Below are positions 4,244-5,299 of a DNA stretch of 5,299 nt, piece by piece. Where the stretch lies: contig CAYTBB010000089.1 of the NCBI GenBank assembly GCA_964435965.1, positions 1-5,299 on the forward strand. Reading direction: 5' to 3'. The notes beneath the pieces are model-generated. The model made no database searches. It was not told the DNA's origin and saw only the letters and a list, made by a program, of their open reading frames with translations. This stretch comes from 20-14-all-45-10 sp964435965. GTDB taxonomy: Bacteria; Chloroflexota; Dehalococcoidia; GIF9; AB-539-J10. The first letter of the stretch is position 1. Each line of letters begins with the position of its first letter. Both the position numbers and the translations under genes were made by a program.

Positions 4244-5299
4244 ATGGCGATAAAACGAGATTATTATGAAGTGTTGGGCGTGCCGCGGAACGCCAGTGAT
4301 GAGGAAATCAAGAGGGCGTTTCGCAAGCTGGCTTTTCAGTATCATCCCGACCACAATAAAAATCCCGGGGCAGAAGATAAATTTAAGGAAATAAATGAGG
4401 CTTACCAGATCCTTTCTGACCCGGAGAAAAGGAGTAGTTACGACCGCTATGGTCGAGTAGCTACGGAAGAGTGGCATGGTTTTCCTGATTTTGGTGGGCT
4501 AGGTGATATTTTCGAATCCTTTTTCGGTGGTTTTGGTGGGAGTCCGTTTGGTAGGACTGCCCAGCGTGCTCCACAAAAAGGGGATAGTCTGCAAACCCAC
4601 CTCACTCTTTCTTTTGAGGAAGCAGTCTTTGGCTGTCAGAAAGAAGTTGAAATACAGCGTATTGAGAACTGTCCTTCATGCCGTGGCATTGGTAGCCAGC
4701 CAGGGACAAATCCTCAAACTTGCCCTGAGTGTCGTGGGACAGGACAGGTGAGAAAAGTTCAGCAGAGTATTTTTGGCCGCTTCAGCCACATTACCACCTG
4801 CCCCCGTTGTGAAGGCAGCGGCATCATAATACCCCATCCCTGCTCCCAATGCCGTGGAAAGGGGAGAGTAAAGGTAAAACGTAATCTAAGGGTGGATATT
4901 CCAGCCGGTGTGGATGATGGTTATCAAGTGCACCTCGATGGCGAGGGGGATGCCGGTTTGTATGGAGGAGCGCCTGGTGACCTCTACATTGACCTTTCAG
5001 TGAGGCCACATAAGTTGTTTTGTAGAGACGGGAGCGATATTCTTTGTGAGTTAGCCATCAATTTTGCTCAGGCTACTTTAGGTGATGAGATAGAAGTGCC
5101 CTCTCTAGATGGGAAGGCAAGCCTAAGGATACCACCAGGCACACAGAGTGGAATGGTTTTTCGCCTTAAAGGCAAGGGAGTGCCACAACTTAACGCTAGG
5201 GGGAAGGGTGATCAGCTTGTCAAAGTTGTGGTAGTTACTCCGCAACATCTAGATGGGAAGCAACGATGCCTTTTCGAAGAGCTGGCTAAGATATTGCCC
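4244..5299 (+). CDS. dnaJ: Chaperone protein DnaJ (type I Hsp40), 3' end beyond the window
   Basis: The frame is open for 352 codons from ATG (4244) to the window edge; full-length DnaJ is usually about 360-380 residues, so little is missing. It is the J-domain co-chaperone that delivers unfolded proteins to DnaK and stimulates its ATPase. The J domain is at 5-70 (RDYYEVLGV...), with the essential HPD at 34-36. A Gly/Phe-rich linker follows (about 79-104: FGGLGDIFESFFGGFGG). The zinc-binding domain has all four CxxCxGxG units: C143-C146, C160-C163, C186-C189 and C200-C203. These make it type I rather than CbpA-like. The two substrate-binding beta domains follow, with LSFEEAVFG (122-130) at the start of the first. 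No frameshift is seen. It is divergent from the Nudix gene. No dnaK or grpE is adjacent on the visible side; what follows is unknown. Confidence 0.97.
   Translation, partial: MAIKRDYYEVLGVPRNASDEEIKRAFRKLAFQYHPDHNKNPGAEDKFKEINEAYQILSDPEKRSSYDRYGRVATEEWHGFPDFGGLGDIFESFFGGFGGSPFGRTAQRAPQKGDSLQTHLTLSFEEAVFGCQKEVEIQRIENCPSCRGIGSQPGTNPQTCPECRGTGQVRKVQQSIFGRFSHITTCPRCEGSGIIIPHPCSQCRGKGRVKVKRNLRVDIPAGVDDGYQVHLDGEGDAGLYGGAPGDLYIDLSVRPHKLFCRDGSDILCELAINFAQATLGDEIEVPSLDGKASLRIPPGTQSGMVFRLKGKGVPQLNARGKGDQLVKVVVVTPQHLDGKQRCLFEELAKILP

Noticed and set aside
4503..4751. Open frame of 82 codons in another plus-strand frame inside dnaJ, and minus-strand frames at 4238-4477 and 4824-5009
   Set aside because: All overlap the intact dnaJ reading frame with its J domain and zinc fingers; they are shadows of it.

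Overview
The window looks like an ordinary protein-quality-control neighbourhood from a bacterium of moderate GC content. My best guess is an uncultured Chloroflexota (Dehalococcoidia-like) lineage. That guess rests on the style of the ClpC and DnaJ proteins and on a 'TGTCATTCTGAGCGAAGCGAAGA'-type hairpin repeat that I associate with such genomes. It is an inference from memory, not from a search.

Layout. The left part is all on the minus strand. Read in the direction of transcription it holds a ClpC-type AAA+ unfoldase (702-3134), a small VTT/DedA-like membrane protein 9 bp behind it (123-692), and tRNA-Ala(GGC) (7-82) with its own promoter. To the right of clpC lies a 421-bp gene-poor stretch (3135-3555). 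It contains the clpC leader with a strong Shine-Dalgarno site, a 65-bp inverted repeat, three copies of an AATGTTTAT motif, and a tract (about 3346-3555) with several SD-like sequences and small hairpins but no convincing gene. Next is a minus-strand Nudix CoA-pyrophosphatase-like gene (3556-4131). It is divergent from a plus-strand type I DnaJ gene (4244 to the window end), which the edge cuts after 352 codons.

Function. DnaJ is the J-domain co-chaperone of DnaK. ClpC feeds unfolded proteins to ClpP. Together they cover refolding and degradation of damaged proteins. The Nudix enzyme, which probably hydrolyses oxidised or surplus CoA, and the membrane protein have no obvious mechanistic link to them. 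I saw no CIRCE operator (TTAGCACTC-N9-GAGTGCTAA) and no CtsR-like tandem box in front of either clpC or dnaJ.

Expression signals differ by gene. clpC has a textbook AAGGAGG. The Nudix and VTT genes both start with GTG only 8-9 nt after a perfect TATAAT, have no usable SD, and share the start context ACCGTGAAA. This suggests leaderless transcripts. I found no clearly novel system. The least explained DNA is 3346-3555.
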